13,167 bases of DNA, taken from assembly GCA_002358555.1 (NCBI GenBank), contig DEPC01000114.1:1-13167 (forward strand), written 5' to 3'. Each line of letters starts with the position of its first letter. Position 1 is the stretch's first letter. This DNA comes from Hungatella sp. UBA3402. GTDB taxonomy: Bacteria; Bacillota; Clostridia; Lachnospirales; Lachnospiraceae. Below, piece after piece: positions 7,558 to 13,167 of this stretch. A program made the position numbers and the translations under genes. The notes under the pieces are model-generated. The model saw only the letters and a list, made by a program, of their open reading frames with translations. It did not search any database and was not told the origin of the DNA.

Positions 7558-8304
7558 TTGAATCCTACAAATAATAAACATTTACCTACAGAAAAGCATC
7601 TCCTGCAATCAGGTGTAGAGCTGATTATGACACTTCTCCTACTTTTCTTTATCTATCATCTGTCCCGCCAGGCAGCTATGCTGACCTCCGCCAATGCTGC
7701 TTCTTCCAGACAAGCATCATCTTCTCCGGTGGTTGTGATTGACAGCGGTCATGGAGGATGGGATCCTGGAAAAATCGGCATTGATGGCAGTCTGGAAAAA
7801 GAAATAAATCTCCAGATTGCTCAAAAGCTGAAAAGCTACCTGGAGGCTTCTGATATTACAGTTGTTATGACAAGGGATGGTGATTATGGATTCTATGAAG
7901 AAAATGCGAAGAATAAGAAAGCATCTGATATGAAGGGACGGTGCGATTTAATCAATCAGGCCTCCCCTGTCCTCACAGTCAGTATCCACCAAAACAGTTA
8001 CCATGAGGAGTCTATCAATGGAGGCCAAGTTTTCTATTACAAAAAATCAGAACATGGAAAACATTTAGCAGAAATCCTCCAGAAACGTTTTGACTTTGTT
8101 TTAGGAGAGAATAACAAACGCTCAGCAAAAGCCAATGACAATTACTATCTACTGCTTCATGTCCGTTCTCCGATTGTAATTGTGGAGTGCGGCTTCTTAA
8201 GCAACAAACACGAAGCCACACTGTTGAATTCTCCAGAATACCAGGACCGACTGGCCTGGACTATTCATATGGGAATTTTAGAATACATTAACACTCAACA
8301 ATAA
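7558..8304 (+). CDS. N-acetylmuramoyl-L-alanine amidase (Amidase_3), membrane-anchored
   Basis: A zinc amidase that cuts the bond between MurNAc and the L-alanine of the peptide stem. With the TTG start, a charged segment is followed by one membrane helix (residues 20-34, VELIMTLLLLFFIYH) and a catalytic domain from about residue 58. Catalytic residues are all present: His65 in VVVIDSGHGGWDPGK, Glu80 in GSLEKEINL, His144 in TVSIHQNSY and Glu210 in VIVECGFLSN. The start is uncertain: TTG 7558 has GGAG six bases upstream; TTG 7510 opens the frame further but has no ribosome site; ATG 7627 would begin inside the hydrophobic helix. The only plus-strand gene here, it diverges from sua5 and ends two bases before a palindromic repeat. 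The role in daughter-cell separation, wall turnover or sporulation is open; no SPOR or LysM domain is attached. Confidence 0.9.
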   Translation: MNPTNNKHLPTEKHLLQSGVELIMTLLLLFFIYHLSRQAAMLTSANAASSRQASSSPVVVIDSGHGGWDPGKIGIDGSLEKEINLQIAQKLKSYLEASDITVVMTRDGDYGFYEENAKNKKASDMKGRCDLINQASPVLTVSIHQNSYHEESINGGQVFYYKKSEHGKHLAEILQKRFDFVLGENNKRSAKANDNYYLLLHVRSPIVIVECGFLSNKHEATLLNSPEYQDRLAWTIHMGILEYINTQQ

Positions 8305-8305
8305 C

Positions 8306-8389
8306 TATATCAGATAGGGATGACTCCCACCATTAGGCGGTGAGGAGCTTTCCTGTATCCGTGGCGGGAGTCAATCCCCATCTGATATG
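8306..8389 (+). repeat. Palindromic repeat element, copy 1 (fills the convergent gene gap)
   Basis: An element of about 83 bp with long imperfect inverted arms: left TATCAGATAGGGATGACTCC, right GGGAGTCAATCCCCATCTGA. The arms pair over some 25 positions with one bulged A and two A-C mismatches; on the minus-strand transcript both mismatches become G-U wobbles, so that strand folds better. The left 22 bases are identical to copy 2 read in reverse (13167-13146), and 8341-8376 matches 13130-13095 at 32 of 36 positions. It begins two bases after the amidase stop and ends nine bases before the phosphoesterase stop. There is no U-tract, so an intrinsic terminator is possible but unorthodox. A MITE or REP-like mobile repeat is the alternative. 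Confidence 0.85.
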
Positions 8390-8397
8390 CCTTTAAC

Positions 8398-9846
8398 CTA
8401 TGGCCGCCTTCTTTCATTGTAATCTACCACTGCATCTTCTAGCAATTCGTCCATATACATCGCCAAAATGCTGGTGCGGTCATACTCTTGCCATAATTTA
8501 TAACTATATTCCTGCTGAATGAAATCTCGAATTTCAAATGCTTTTCCTGCTGTTGCCTGAACATTTAACTCTGCATATAATTCTGCCATTTCCTTGATAT
8601 CCTGAGTATCCAATTCCCTTCCTTCCAACTCTCGAAAAGCATCTTTATAAAATTCTTTATGTAGAAAGTCTTGAGCATACCACTCGAAATCTTGCAGATT
8701 TTGGTCTGGATTTCCCTTTCGTTCTGCCCAAGCTGACACATCAGTTATTTCTGTTCTATAAAAATAGTTTTCTGGTCCAAAAAATTGAAGGACTCCGTAT
8801 TGGCATGGAGCAATAGACAGGGCAGATGTAACAATCTCATCAATATCATAGTCTATAGAGGACTTATAATGCTGTACATGGAGATGGCCACTTAAAAATA
8901 ATCCCACGCCCCATTCATCTAGTTTCTGTTCCAATTCTTCTGCATGTTCAATCGTACAATCTTTTACATAGACTTTGCTCTCGTCCAAAAGATTATGGTG
9001 AGCCACCGCAATCACACGACGCCCCTCCTCCCAGGCCTGGTTGAGCTGCTCGTCCATCCACTGATAGGTATCTGTTCTAATCATACCGCCTACCATGGCC
9101 CCTTTTTCATATTGGCAACTATCCAACATAAGCAGCCAAGTTCCATCTATCAATTCATATAAATAGCTTAGAGAGGAGGGATCCCGACTCAATGCTTCTT
9201 TATAGCCAAAATTTTCATAGATTTTAGCAAATTGTTCTGGGCTGGTGGGTTCTGCTGGAACTCTGTCATCTCCTTTATAGGATGCTGCTTTGACATTGTT
9301 GATATCGTGATTTCCTGGAATTACAACCACAGGGATACCTGCTGTTTCTACTCTCTCCAACTCCTGAGCCAATACCTCCTGGCTAACTCGCTCTCCATTG
9401 AGTGTTAAATCGCCTGCTAGAATCAATACTTGAGGTCGCTTCTTAATCACTTGGTCCAAAAATGCATCCATAATCTCCCACACATAGGGAACCATCTTGC
9501 CGTCCTCATTGCCAGCCATCTCCTGAAATGCATTTCCAAAGTCTGTCAACTCCTTGGCTAAGTAATGAATATCAGATGCAATAACAATCTCTGGATTAAC
9601 AGTCAAAGTTTCTGTAGCCAGTTCTGGAAGCTGAAGTGGCTCAATTGTAATATCTTCTGGAGAAAGGTTAGGAGCTGTAGGTCCTTGCTCAATCTCCTCC
9701 TCAGTATCTTTCTCTATAATAATATCAGACCCTGCTACATGCTCTCCCTGGTCTGATTCTAAATAGGAACATCCACTTAGTATCATGATTCCCGCATATA
9801 GCCATAATGTCCATTTCTTCTTTCTGCAACTGCTCTTGTCAATCAT
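8398..9846 (-). CDS. Lipoprotein metallophosphoesterase (calcineurin-like)
   Basis: A predicted surface lipoprotein of 482 residues. The N-terminus is a type II signal peptide: KKKWTLWLYAGIMI followed by the lipobox LSGC with Cys26 as the lipidated residue, then an acidic linker (28-60). The metallophosphatase fold begins near 86 and shows all five blocks: SDIHY (Asp92, His94), LILAGDLTLNGE (Asp146), VVVIPGNHDINN (Asn179, His180), VAHHNL (His283, His284) and FLSGHLHVQHY (His321, His323). The last 120 residues are helical and of unknown role. The substrate cannot be read from sequence; extracellular phosphodiesters, nucleotides or wall-polymer phosphates fit the location. The ATG overlaps the stop of the GH18 gene as ATGA, so the two are made together. 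The C-terminal end converges on the amidase across the palindromic repeat. Confidence 0.94.
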   Translation of the reverse strand: MIDKSSCRKKKWTLWLYAGIMILSGCSYLESDQGEHVAGSDIIIEKDTEEEIEQGPTAPNLSPEDITIEPLQLPELATETLTVNPEIVIASDIHYLAKELTDFGNAFQEMAGNEDGKMVPYVWEIMDAFLDQVIKKRPQVLILAGDLTLNGERVSQEVLAQELERVETAGIPVVVIPGNHDINNVKAASYKGDDRVPAEPTSPEQFAKIYENFGYKEALSRDPSSLSYLYELIDGTWLLMLDSCQYEKGAMVGGMIRTDTYQWMDEQLNQAWEEGRRVIAVAHHNLLDESKVYVKDCTIEHAEELEQKLDEWGVGLFLSGHLHVQHYKSSIDYDIDEIVTSALSIAPCQYGVLQFFGPENYFYRTEITDVSAWAERKGNPDQNLQDFEWYAQDFLHKEFYKDAFRELEGRELDTQDIKEMAELYAELNVQATAGKAFEIRDFIQQEYSYKLWQEYDRTSILAMYMDELLEDAVVDYNERRRP

Positions 9847-11501
9847 TTCAACCTCACAATATCCCAGATAGATGCTGGTTCAAAACCTAGCTTCCAGCAT
9901 CCGACTCCGGCCAGATCGTATTCTTTAATCAAATCCATCTTAAGCCCTAATGAAGTGGCTTCTTCCATCCAGATTTGCTTTAATCCTTCATCTGTCTCAA
10001 GCTTTCCGTAATATTGTCCTAGTTCCTCCTGCCAATACAAATCCACATTATTTTCTTTCACCCAAATTTGAGCATTTTGAATCCCCATAGCTGAAGATGT
10101 TGTCTTTCCGTCCTTTTCTGTCCAAATTCTAGTATAAAATGGCAATGCATTAATAACTTTCTCTTTTGGAACTAGTGCCAAAGTTCTCTCTATTCCTTCC
10201 CTTACATAAGGATAAGAAGCTACTGAGCCTGCCTCTCCACCTGCATAATGCTCATCATATCCCATGATAATCACATAATCTGCCACTCGTCCCTGCTCTG
10301 CTCGATTATAAAAAGCATTATATGGCGCAGGAACATAGTTGTCCACAGATAAGATAATCCCTTCATTGCGACATGAAACAGAAAGTTCCCGAATAAACTG
10401 AACATAATGAGGCCCTGCTGACTCTTTAATACCTTCAATATCCAAATTGATTCCATCTAAATTATAAGTTTTTACATCTGCCATCAATTTAGCGATCAAT
10501 CGACTACGAACAGATGTCTGGGCAAATAGAATCTCTGAATTTACATTCTCTCCCATATTAAAATTATCTAGAGCTGCCCATACCTGCATACCTAGAGCAT
10601 GAGCTTTATCTACATAGCTGCGGTCAGCATAAGAATGATAATTTCCTTTATTGTCCGTCAGAGCAAACCAGGTGGGAGCAATGACATTCACTCCTGAAGT
10701 GTTGGCAATCAATTCTTCCATAGCCTCATTGGCCTCTGTACTGGTCACTTGATGCCATACAAGACATACCTTCTGATTCATAGAAATATTAGTATATTCG
10801 GGAAGTACCATAGTACAGGGATTTTCTCTTGTTCCCATATTATGAATTACCTTGCTCTTGAGATATCCTGTGTATCCATCTTCTGTTCGGACTTTTGTCC
10901 AAATCTCTGCTTCCTCTAAAATTACAAGAGTCTCACCCTTTTCTATATAAGTGAGTATTGGACTTTTAATATCTCCTTCCACTCGGACTGGAGACCGCTT
11001 ATTAGCAGTACCTATGTAACGTGGCTCCCATCGATTATCTAAATAAATCCTCTTATACTCTCCACTGCTGTAGCTTCGGGCCTCTACTGCGGTATAATTG
11101 TTGATAAGCCCCATAGTCAGATAAATTTCTTCTCCTTCAACAAGAAGAAGTGGTGCTCCAGTACTTCCCATAGTTCTCTTGTCTGCATAGACAATCGTAT
11201 CTGGAAGCGTATATACCAACAATTTCTCGATATTATCCCAGTAGAATTTTTCATTGACATGGTTATTAACCCAGTCAAGAGGCAGATAAATCTGGCCATC
11301 TCTGACAATTCCCTTTGCATCCTGTAAATCTTCATTGAAAAAGATAGCTATCTCTTCTCCTCGAACTCCCAACACTTCTCCTAAATCTGCTGGCTCCTTT
11401 GATGGAAAAAACCGTTTTGCTACTGTCCATATGCCAATCCCCATAATTCCTAGGATAATCAGTGCAATTATTATGAAAATGGGAATTCGTTTGTCCTTCA
11501 A
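9843..11501 (-). CDS. Membrane-anchored GH18 hydrolase with SH3 domain (SleL/YaaH-like)
   Basis: A 552-residue envelope glycosidase. Residues 6-25 form an uncleaved signal-anchor helix. Residues 43-160 (EEIAIFFNEDLQ, IYLPLDWVNNHV, EEIYLTMGLINNYT) resemble the copper-amine-oxidase-N-like stalk domain common in Clostridia. Residues 165-220 (SPVRVEGDIKSPILTYIEKG, WTKVRTEDGYTGYLKS) are a bacterial SH3 domain likely to bind wall peptides. Residues 245-552 form the GH18 barrel with DGINLDIEG at 349-357: Asp349, Asp354 and the acid/base Glu356 are all kept. Relatives such as SleL and YaaH cleave cortex peptidoglycan, but related chitinase-like hydrolases have other substrates, so peptidoglycan or another N-acetylglucosamine polymer is inferred. 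The start is TTG, supported by AGGAGGAG seven bases upstream and an extended -10 promoter. It overlaps the phosphoesterase gene by four bases. Confidence 0.94.
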   Translation of the reverse strand: MKDKRIPIFIIIALIILGIMGIGIWTVAKRFFPSKEPADLGEVLGVRGEEIAIFFNEDLQDAKGIVRDGQIYLPLDWVNNHVNEKFYWDNIEKLLVYTLPDTIVYADKRTMGSTGAPLLLVEGEEIYLTMGLINNYTAVEARSYSSGEYKRIYLDNRWEPRYIGTANKRSPVRVEGDIKSPILTYIEKGETLVILEEAEIWTKVRTEDGYTGYLKSKVIHNMGTRENPCTMVLPEYTNISMNQKVCLVWHQVTSTEANEAMEELIANTSGVNVIAPTWFALTDNKGNYHSYADRSYVDKAHALGMQVWAALDNFNMGENVNSEILFAQTSVRSRLIAKLMADVKTYNLDGINLDIEGIKESAGPHYVQFIRELSVSCRNEGIILSVDNYVPAPYNAFYNRAEQGRVADYVIIMGYDEHYAGGEAGSVASYPYVREGIERTLALVPKEKVINALPFYTRIWTEKDGKTTSSAMGIQNAQIWVKENNVDLYWQEELGQYYGKLETDEGLKQIWMEEATSLGLKMDLIKEYDLAGVGCWKLGFEPASIWDIVRLK

Positions 11502-11541
11502 GTTTTCTCCTCCTATATGCCTGAATAGTCTTTATTTCCTT

Positions 11542-11570
11542 AGTATAGCATATTTTTATTGGACTGTATC
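11542..11570 (-). promoter_or_regulatory. Extended -10 promoter for the GH18-phosphoesterase operon
   Basis: On the minus strand GATACA (11570-11565) lies 17 bases from TATACT (11547-11542), which is preceded by TGC to form an extended -10. The -35 matches the consensus at only three positions, as is usual for extended -10 promoters. The predicted start near 11535 leaves a leader of about 34 bases before the TTG codon. No repressor site or riboswitch is visible in it. Confidence 0.5.
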
Positions 11571-11855
11571 TTAATTTTTTTTTAAGCCATATAGGACTTT
11601 CTTTGATGTAGTTCTAAAACAAAAAAATGCCACATCAAGCATGGAACAGGTAGATATATTTTTATCTCCTATATTTATATACTTCATATGGCAATCGTTC
11701 AGCCTTATTGCTGCTTTCAACTCAATCTGTGTTTTAAGCTTAATCATCAAAAAGAAGCTGTTGCAAAACGGCAATTAACACAATATATCATAACTATTAT
11801 TATTGTATAATTGCTTCATGTTACAACAACTTCTTGTCACTTTTCTAAAATAATT

Positions 11856-11873
11856 CCCACCCACCCACGCCCC
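11856..11873 (-). other. G-quadruplex motif with short loops
   Basis: The minus strand reads GGGGCGTGGGTGGGTGGG: four runs of at least three G with loops of three, one and one bases, the pattern of the most stable parallel quadruplexes. It stands out in AT-rich surroundings. It lies 55 bases beyond the stop codon at 11929 on the transcribed RNA and is followed by AATTATTTTAG, so it could stabilise or end the transcript of the 72-residue gene. Confidence 0.6.
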
Positions 11874-11928
11874 ATAAACCTATTGGCTGCAGGCTGAATC
11901 TGGTATTCTCCTGGGGCTCCCCTACAAA

Positions 11929-12147
11929 TTATCGGTTGTAGACCCTATCAAAATGAATTTCTTTTAAAATTCCATCTTCTGTACCTACATAATCACACAT
12001 ATAAAATGCGCCATCTTCACGAACCTGAAAGATTTTCCCCCAATCTTTCTCTTCTGCTCTCTGTCCGTCAATATAGACAAGGATACCCTTTGATTCAAGT
12101 CTTTTAATACCATCTAAGTAATGTTGTTCCTCTGTCGTATATTTCAT
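11929..12147 (-). CDS. 72-residue hypothetical protein
   Basis: An unrecognised small soluble protein beginning MKYTTEEQHYLDGIKRLESK, with charged helical character for the first 20 residues, then likely beta-strands (GILVYIDGQ, KIFQVREDGAFYMCDYVG, ILKEIHFDRVYNR). There is no signal peptide or membrane helix. The frame is open up to 12264, overlapping the upstream ATPase-like gene, but ATG 12147 has AAAGGA about eight bases before it and is chosen. It begins 32 bases after the pseudo-ATPase stop, so both are probably one transcript. Acidic and aromatic residues in the middle suggest a small binding or adaptor protein, but nothing firmer. No function is assigned. Confidence 0.75.
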   Translation of the reverse strand: MKYTTEEQHYLDGIKRLESKGILVYIDGQRAEEKDWGKIFQVREDGAFYMCDYVGTEDGILKEIHFDRVYNR

Positions 12148-12179
12148 CTGACTGTCCTTTCTTTTGTGTTTATTCACTG

Positions 12180-12848
12180 TTATGCTTTTCCAGTTCTTTT
12201 TTGGAGGTTTTTTTGTGACACATTGCCTGAAAAAGAACTTTGTTCCAGTGCCTTTTCCATCCATCCCATCAGTGGCCTTGTGATTGTAAATGCATCTGCT
12301 GAAAAAGGTATCTGCAAAACCTCTGGCTTCCGCCTTTTATTCCATTCTTTTCTGGATTCTTCACTGCCAAACGCAGAAAAAAATTGCCAGCTTCTGTTTC
12401 GCTTGGATTCCTTTGCTTCTGCAAATTCCCAAAATGCATCTATCTGCCACTCACTAAAAGATACCACGGCCCACACTGTGTTGCATCGCATGAATTCTAC
12501 AAAAATTTCTTCCCTTATGGTTCCGAAATCAATCACCACTTCCTGATATCCTGTCTCCATACATTTCATAAGCTGGCTGCTCTCTGCCTGAGAATAATAG
12601 TCTACTTTCTGGATTCGGAAACACTCTTTCACTTCCATCTGCCCTGTACACTGTTTTCTAAATCGGCTGAAATCTCCATGATTGTTCCATTCCAGTACTG
12701 CAGTCTTTCTTCCCCATACTCCCTGTAAATAGTTGGCCAGTAACAAACCAAGATGAGTCGTTCCTACCCCTCGTCCAACACCTACAATTCCTATAACCTC
12801 AGTCTTGTTGTCCTTTCTATTAGAAAACTTTGAGAATCTTATTCCCAT
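12180..12848 (-). CDS. MinD/TadZ-like P-loop protein with degenerate Walker A
   Basis: A 222-residue cytosolic protein of the MinD/ParA (SIMIBI) class. Residues 18-38 (VIGIVGVGRGVGTTHLGLL) sit where the deviant Walker A motif KGGVGKTT belongs, but read GRGVGTTH: both the signature lysine and the catalytic lysine are missing. Downstream, KTAVLEWNNHGDF, EVVIDFGTI and TVWAVVSFSEWQIDAF keep the beta-strands of the fold, the second being the Walker B-like position with Asp. Similar GTTH-type motifs occur in CpaE/TadZ-like partners of Tad pili, but no pilus genes are present here, so the link is only suggestive. ATG 12848 has AGGAGG six bases upstream and is preferred to an ATG at 12878 with no ribosome site. 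The 72-residue gene follows at 32 bases. It may bind nucleotide weakly or act as a scaffold. Confidence 0.8.
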   Translation of the reverse strand: MGIRFSKFSNRKDNKTEVIGIVGVGRGVGTTHLGLLLANYLQGVWGRKTAVLEWNNHGDFSRFRKQCTGQMEVKECFRIQKVDYYSQAESSQLMKCMETGYQEVVIDFGTIREEIFVEFMRCNTVWAVVSFSEWQIDAFWEFAEAKESKRNRSWQFFSAFGSEESRKEWNKRRKPEVLQIPFSADAFTITRPLMGWMEKALEQSSFSGNVSQKNLQKRTGKA

Positions 12849-13082
12849 TAAATTCCTCCTGGTTTGTATTGATATCATTCTTTTTCAGAAGTCCTCTACA
12901 TAATTTTGAGAAAGGCAGCTTTACTTATTGTGGCATTCCCTCTTACACCATAAAGAATTATAACTTCTACTATCTTCAATATATAGCTATAATACTTTAA
13001 CTATTAAAATTGCTGTTTCAAGAACGCCAAAGGCGTTTGTGGCAGCGTGTTGGTCAGCTCAATCTTTCCACACACCTGTCAT
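12849..13082. other. Leader region upstream of the pseudo-ATPase gene
   Basis: With copy 2 of the repeat this makes a 319-base stretch without a recognised gene. It holds the candidate -10 element, AT-rich sequence and a 15-base perfect hairpin AACGCCAAAGGCGTT (13023-13037). A 23-codon stop-to-stop frame on the minus strand (13078-13004, ending LTNTLPQTPLAFLKQQF) crosses the hairpin; it has no ribosome site and may be a relic or chance. No complete gene is seen. Confidence 0.5.
12957..12962 (-). promoter_or_regulatory. Candidate -10 element for the pseudo-ATPase gene
   Basis: TATAAT, a perfect match to the sigmaA -10, lies on the minus strand about 109 bases before ATG 12848. No convincing -35 hexamer is found 16-18 bases upstream. 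A leader of about 100 bases would result, with nothing recognisable in it. Confidence 0.3.
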
Positions 13083-13167
13083 TATCAGATGGGTGATTGA
13101 CTCCCACCATGGATACAGGCAAGCTGCTCAACTTCTATAGAGGCAGGAGTCATCCCTATCTGATATA
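13083..13167 (-). repeat. Palindromic repeat element, copy 2 (reverse orientation, at the right edge)
   Basis: The second copy of the element at 8306-8389, inverted. Its arms are TATCAGATGGGTGATTGACT on the left and GAGTCATCCCTATCTGATA on the right. Bases 13146-13167 are identical to the left end of copy 1 in reverse, and the core 13095-13130 matches at 32 of 36 positions; a central tract of about 13-15 bases is unrelated between copies. The inner hairpin differs by a G-T to C-G change at one candidate pair. It lies beyond the pseudo-ATPase leader and ends within two bases of the window edge, so its right flank and any target duplication cannot be judged. Confidence 0.83.

Larger units (their letters stand above)
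11502..11928. other. 427-base gap between the GH18 operon and the 72-residue gene
   Basis: This stretch holds the GH18 promoter, an A-rich run (11575-11584), about 230 bases of AT-rich sequence with no convincing gene, a C-rich tract with G-quadruplex potential on the minus strand (11856-11873) and a small GC-rich patch (11880-11925). An open frame at 11571-11774 on the minus strand would need a TTG start without a ribosome site and resembles nothing I know. No insertion-sequence ends, tRNA or U-tailed terminator was found. Confidence 0.6.

Noticed and set aside
8306..8389. IS200/IS605 end or TnpB guide RNA
   Set aside because: The GC-rich inner stem was suggestive, but these ends lack long terminal inverted repeats and no TnpA or TnpB gene or remnant is in the window.
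11571..11774. 67-codon minus-strand open frame in the long gap
   Set aside because: It starts at TTG with no ribosome site, has no recognisable motif, and lies in AT-rich sequence between promoter-like elements; chance frame more likely.
11911..11922. GGGGCTCCCC as a terminator stem
   Set aside because: The loop would be only two to four bases with a three- to four-base stem and no U-tract follows on either strand.
11850..11928. In-frame continuation beyond the stop of the 72-residue gene (GEPQENTRFSLQPIGLWG)
   Set aside because: About 27 codons without a stop after TAA is not unusual, there is no readthrough context, and the G-run tract explains the Gly/Trp-rich end.
12121..12728. Plus-strand open frames of 141 and 114 codons opposite the pseudo-ATPase
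   Set aside because: They are antisense to a gene with good fold motifs and ribosome site, and are rich in Ser, Phe, Leu, Cys and His as expected for shadows of a Lys/Glu-rich gene.

Overview
The window looks like chromosomal DNA from a low-GC Gram-positive anaerobe of the Clostridia, most likely Lachnospiraceae. The grounds are AT-rich codon use, strong GGAGG-type ribosome sites, and gene families typical of that group: VanW, DUF4080 radical SAM, a SleL-like GH18 and a TadZ-like pseudo-ATPase. The family assignment is inference; no rRNA or other marker gene is present.

Layout. Positions 1-7408 carry eight genes, all on the minus strand. In transcription order they are: Sua5-type threonylcarbamoyl-AMP synthase (7408-6317), B12-binding radical SAM DUF4080 protein (6295-4562), DEDDh 3'-5' exonuclease (4439-3696), a 36-residue membrane microprotein (3687-3577) too small for ordinary gene callers, secreted VanW protein (3542-2031), a protein matching only the C-terminal half of AIR synthase/HypE (2013-1453), an Lrp/AsnC regulator (1377-895) and a class I aminotransferase that runs off the left edge (898-1). 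The last two overlap by ATGA and look like the AlaR-AlaT regulator/transaminase pair of Bacillus. A membrane-anchored N-acetylmuramoyl-L-alanine amidase (7558-8304, plus strand) diverges from sua5.

Positions 8398-11501 hold a translationally coupled pair on the minus strand: a membrane-anchored SH3/GH18 hydrolase and a lipoprotein metallophosphoesterase. With the amidase and VanW they form an envelope-remodelling theme. Further right, after a 427-base gap with an extended -10 promoter and a short-loop G-quadruplex motif, lie a 72-residue hypothetical gene and a MinD/TadZ-like protein that has lost its Walker A lysine (12848-12180).

The most unusual structure is an element of about 83 bp with long imperfect inverted arms, present twice in opposite orientation. 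One copy fills the gap between the convergent amidase and phosphoesterase genes (8306-8389); the other ends at the right edge (13083-13167). It resembles a MITE or REP-like family, or a structured bidirectional terminator. I saw no tRNA, rRNA, CRISPR array, intact transposase or phage gene. Most of the window is ordinary chromosomal content; the real oddities are the repeat, the microprotein, the lysine-less P-loop protein and the half-length AIRS protein.
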